Origin: Torymus aiolomorphi | Lineage: Eukaryota; Arthropoda; Insecta; Hymenoptera; Torymidae | Assembly (NCBI GenBank): GCA_036365515.1 | Contig: CM070876.1 | Coordinates: 174,600,978-174,664,977, forward strand | Reading direction: 5' to 3' | Length of the DNA: 64,000 bases | Shown: piece by piece, positions 62,903 to 64,000 of the stretch | How the letters are laid out: every line of letters begins with the position of its first letter | Numbering within the stretch: position 1 is the first letter of the stretch | Made by a program: the position numbers and the translations under genes | Notes under the pieces: model-generated | Seen by the model: the letters and a program-made list of their open reading frames with translations, nothing else | Databases searched by the model: none | Told to the model about the DNA's origin: nothing

Positions 62903-63871
62903 TTTTCTCTATTCCTCGGGCGAAAGTACGCATTTTCGCCGTTTGTTTACACTAGAAGAAGAAGCACTTTTGCCCACTGCGTGCGTCACTTGTTTCACGC
63001 GCGACCGAAAGCTCTGTGAGCAATGTTTTTAATAGCCTAACCCCATATACGATACAGCGGATTGTGACTTTACCGCGCGGAAGTCGTGAAAGGGTGCGAC
63101 TTCGGCGCGGAACTGTCTCGTATCGGGAGCGTGGTGCTCTCAAGAAGGATGGTCTACTATGAATTCATGTTTATTTATTTGAAAATATCCTGTCTCTCTC
63201 TCCCTATTGTTCTTTATCTCTCTCTATTTTAGCCTATTGGCGGAACATTATGATATTCGTATAAGTATTTTTATAAGTATTTTATTTACCACATGTTCTC
63301 TTATTTATTATTTCAAAGATTATCTTTTTAGTTTTCTTTTGCATTGTTATTTTTTTGATAAATCTTTTATATCTCTTATGTATTTTACGATACATTGAAC
63401 TAAATTGTTATTGTATTCTATTGTAATTAACTGAAATTTATAATTTTATACCTTTTAATGTATTTTCTCATTTTTGCCGAAAAGGCAGAATAAAGATTTA
63501 TCTATTTATCTATCTATCTCTCTATCCCTCTTTCTCTTGACTCACATGAGTATATAACAATCTACTTGTTCATGTATTTTCGATGCCCGCCCCAACCAGC
63601 AGCACTCGCTACGCTCGTGCTGCAAATGTTGGGCGGGCATCGAACACACATAAACGCGCGCATCGGGAAAAATCAATTACGACAGGTAAAATAAAATTGA
63701 AAAATATAATCTGCAAACTACAAGAACGACGTGAAGTCGCTAACGCTATCAAAGCATAGGGCGAAAGTAAAAATATGGCTGCGCAGAGTTGATGTCACTA
63801 GGAAAGACGATGATTTTCGACTTTTCTAGACTGATTAATTAACCTACTTTCGCCCGGGAATAGAGAAAAAT
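62903..63871. mobile_element. About 970-bp element with 26-bp terminal inverted repeats
   Basis: The ends TTCTCTATTCCTCGGGCGAA (left) and its near-complement (63845-63871; one-base shift inside the CCGGG core) face each other. The interior has no transposase-like open frame; it contains a CpG-rich part (62950-63130), an AT-rich part and the strong hairpin at 63581-63652. It abuts the truncated copy C exactly. No certain target duplication. Confidence 0.7.
63581..63652. repeat. Strong GC-rich hairpin
   Basis: CGATGCCCGCCCCAACCA...GCAGCACTCGC pairs with GCTCGTGCTGC...TGTTGGGCGGGCATCG around a 3-base TAC loop, with a small internal bulge. The stem would be very stable. Its centre resembles the 49143-49258 hairpin. 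Confidence 0.85.
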
Positions 63872-63875
63872 ACTA

Positions 63876-63993
63876 TTTCTTACACGGGGTTAAATGGAAC
63901 TCCTGCATGCACGTGATATGACGGCCTCGGCTTCGCCTCGGTCGTTATGGTCACGTGCCTGCGAAAGTTCCATTTTCCCCCCTTGTAAGAAAA
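63876..63993. repeat. 118-bp foldback hairpin at the window end
   Basis: TTTCTTACACGGGG...AAATGGAACT...CACGTGA...GCCTCGG pairs with the complementary right arm ending CTTGTAAGAAA; the loop is near TTCG. It starts 5 bp after the terminal-repeat element. Probably a tiny foldback element of the same hairpin class. Confidence 0.8.
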
Positions 63994-64000
63994 TCTACTA

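Overview
This window looks like non-coding, repeat-rich nuclear DNA from an arthropod, most likely an insect and possibly a hymenopteran. That reading is inference. It rests on the lack of dense coding sequence, the alternation of very AT-rich stretches with short CpG-rich islands, long (GA/TC)n microsatellites, piggyBac-type TTAA elements, LTR remnants and many foldback repeats. I see no prokaryotic operons, tRNA, rRNA or CRISPR.

Only one segment has the make-up of a real protein-coding exon: 58782-58839 on the + strand. It has a good 3' splice site, a 58-base open reading frame with a C-x3-C motif and a GTGAGT donor. It resembles the third-loop start of a three-finger (Ly6/uPAR-type) domain. 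No partner exons are recognisable, so much of the window may be intron and intergenic DNA around a long-intron gene. The longer open frames elsewhere lie in GC-rich islands or microsatellites, are usually open on both strands, and are not supported as genes.

Layout. 1-2.1 kb: mixed AT/CpG-rich DNA. 2.1-3.2 kb: copy A of a dispersed repeat whose other copies are at 53.5-54.8 kb and 62.2-62.9 kb. 5.78-6.90 kb: a TTAA-flanked piggyBac-like element filled with about 130-bp units, in direct and then inverted order, carrying eight exact CAAGATGGCGG (YY1-like) motifs. A 47-bp piece of its end lies at 8.75 kb inside a local duplication. 11.6-12.2, 33.4-33.7 and 35.9-36.4 kb: three members of a family ending in CCCTGGTAGAAA-type repeats. 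16.96-17.92 kb: an internally deleted LTR retrotransposon with a 4-bp target duplication. 41.9-42.2 kb: a foldback element. 46.3-50.4 kb: two hairpins, a 270-280-bp direct repeat pair, hairpin elements and an 803-bp minus-strand LTR-like unit. 57.45-58.1 kb: a near-perfect palindrome beside a 575-bp foldback. 59.6-60.0 kb: a near-perfect TTAA-flanked foldback. 62.9-64.0 kb: a terminal-repeat element and two strong hairpins.

Between these, CpG-rich, GA-repeat-bearing islands of about 300-900 bp recur every few kilobases. They are the most likely places for regulatory DNA, but no promoter can be fixed from sequence alone.
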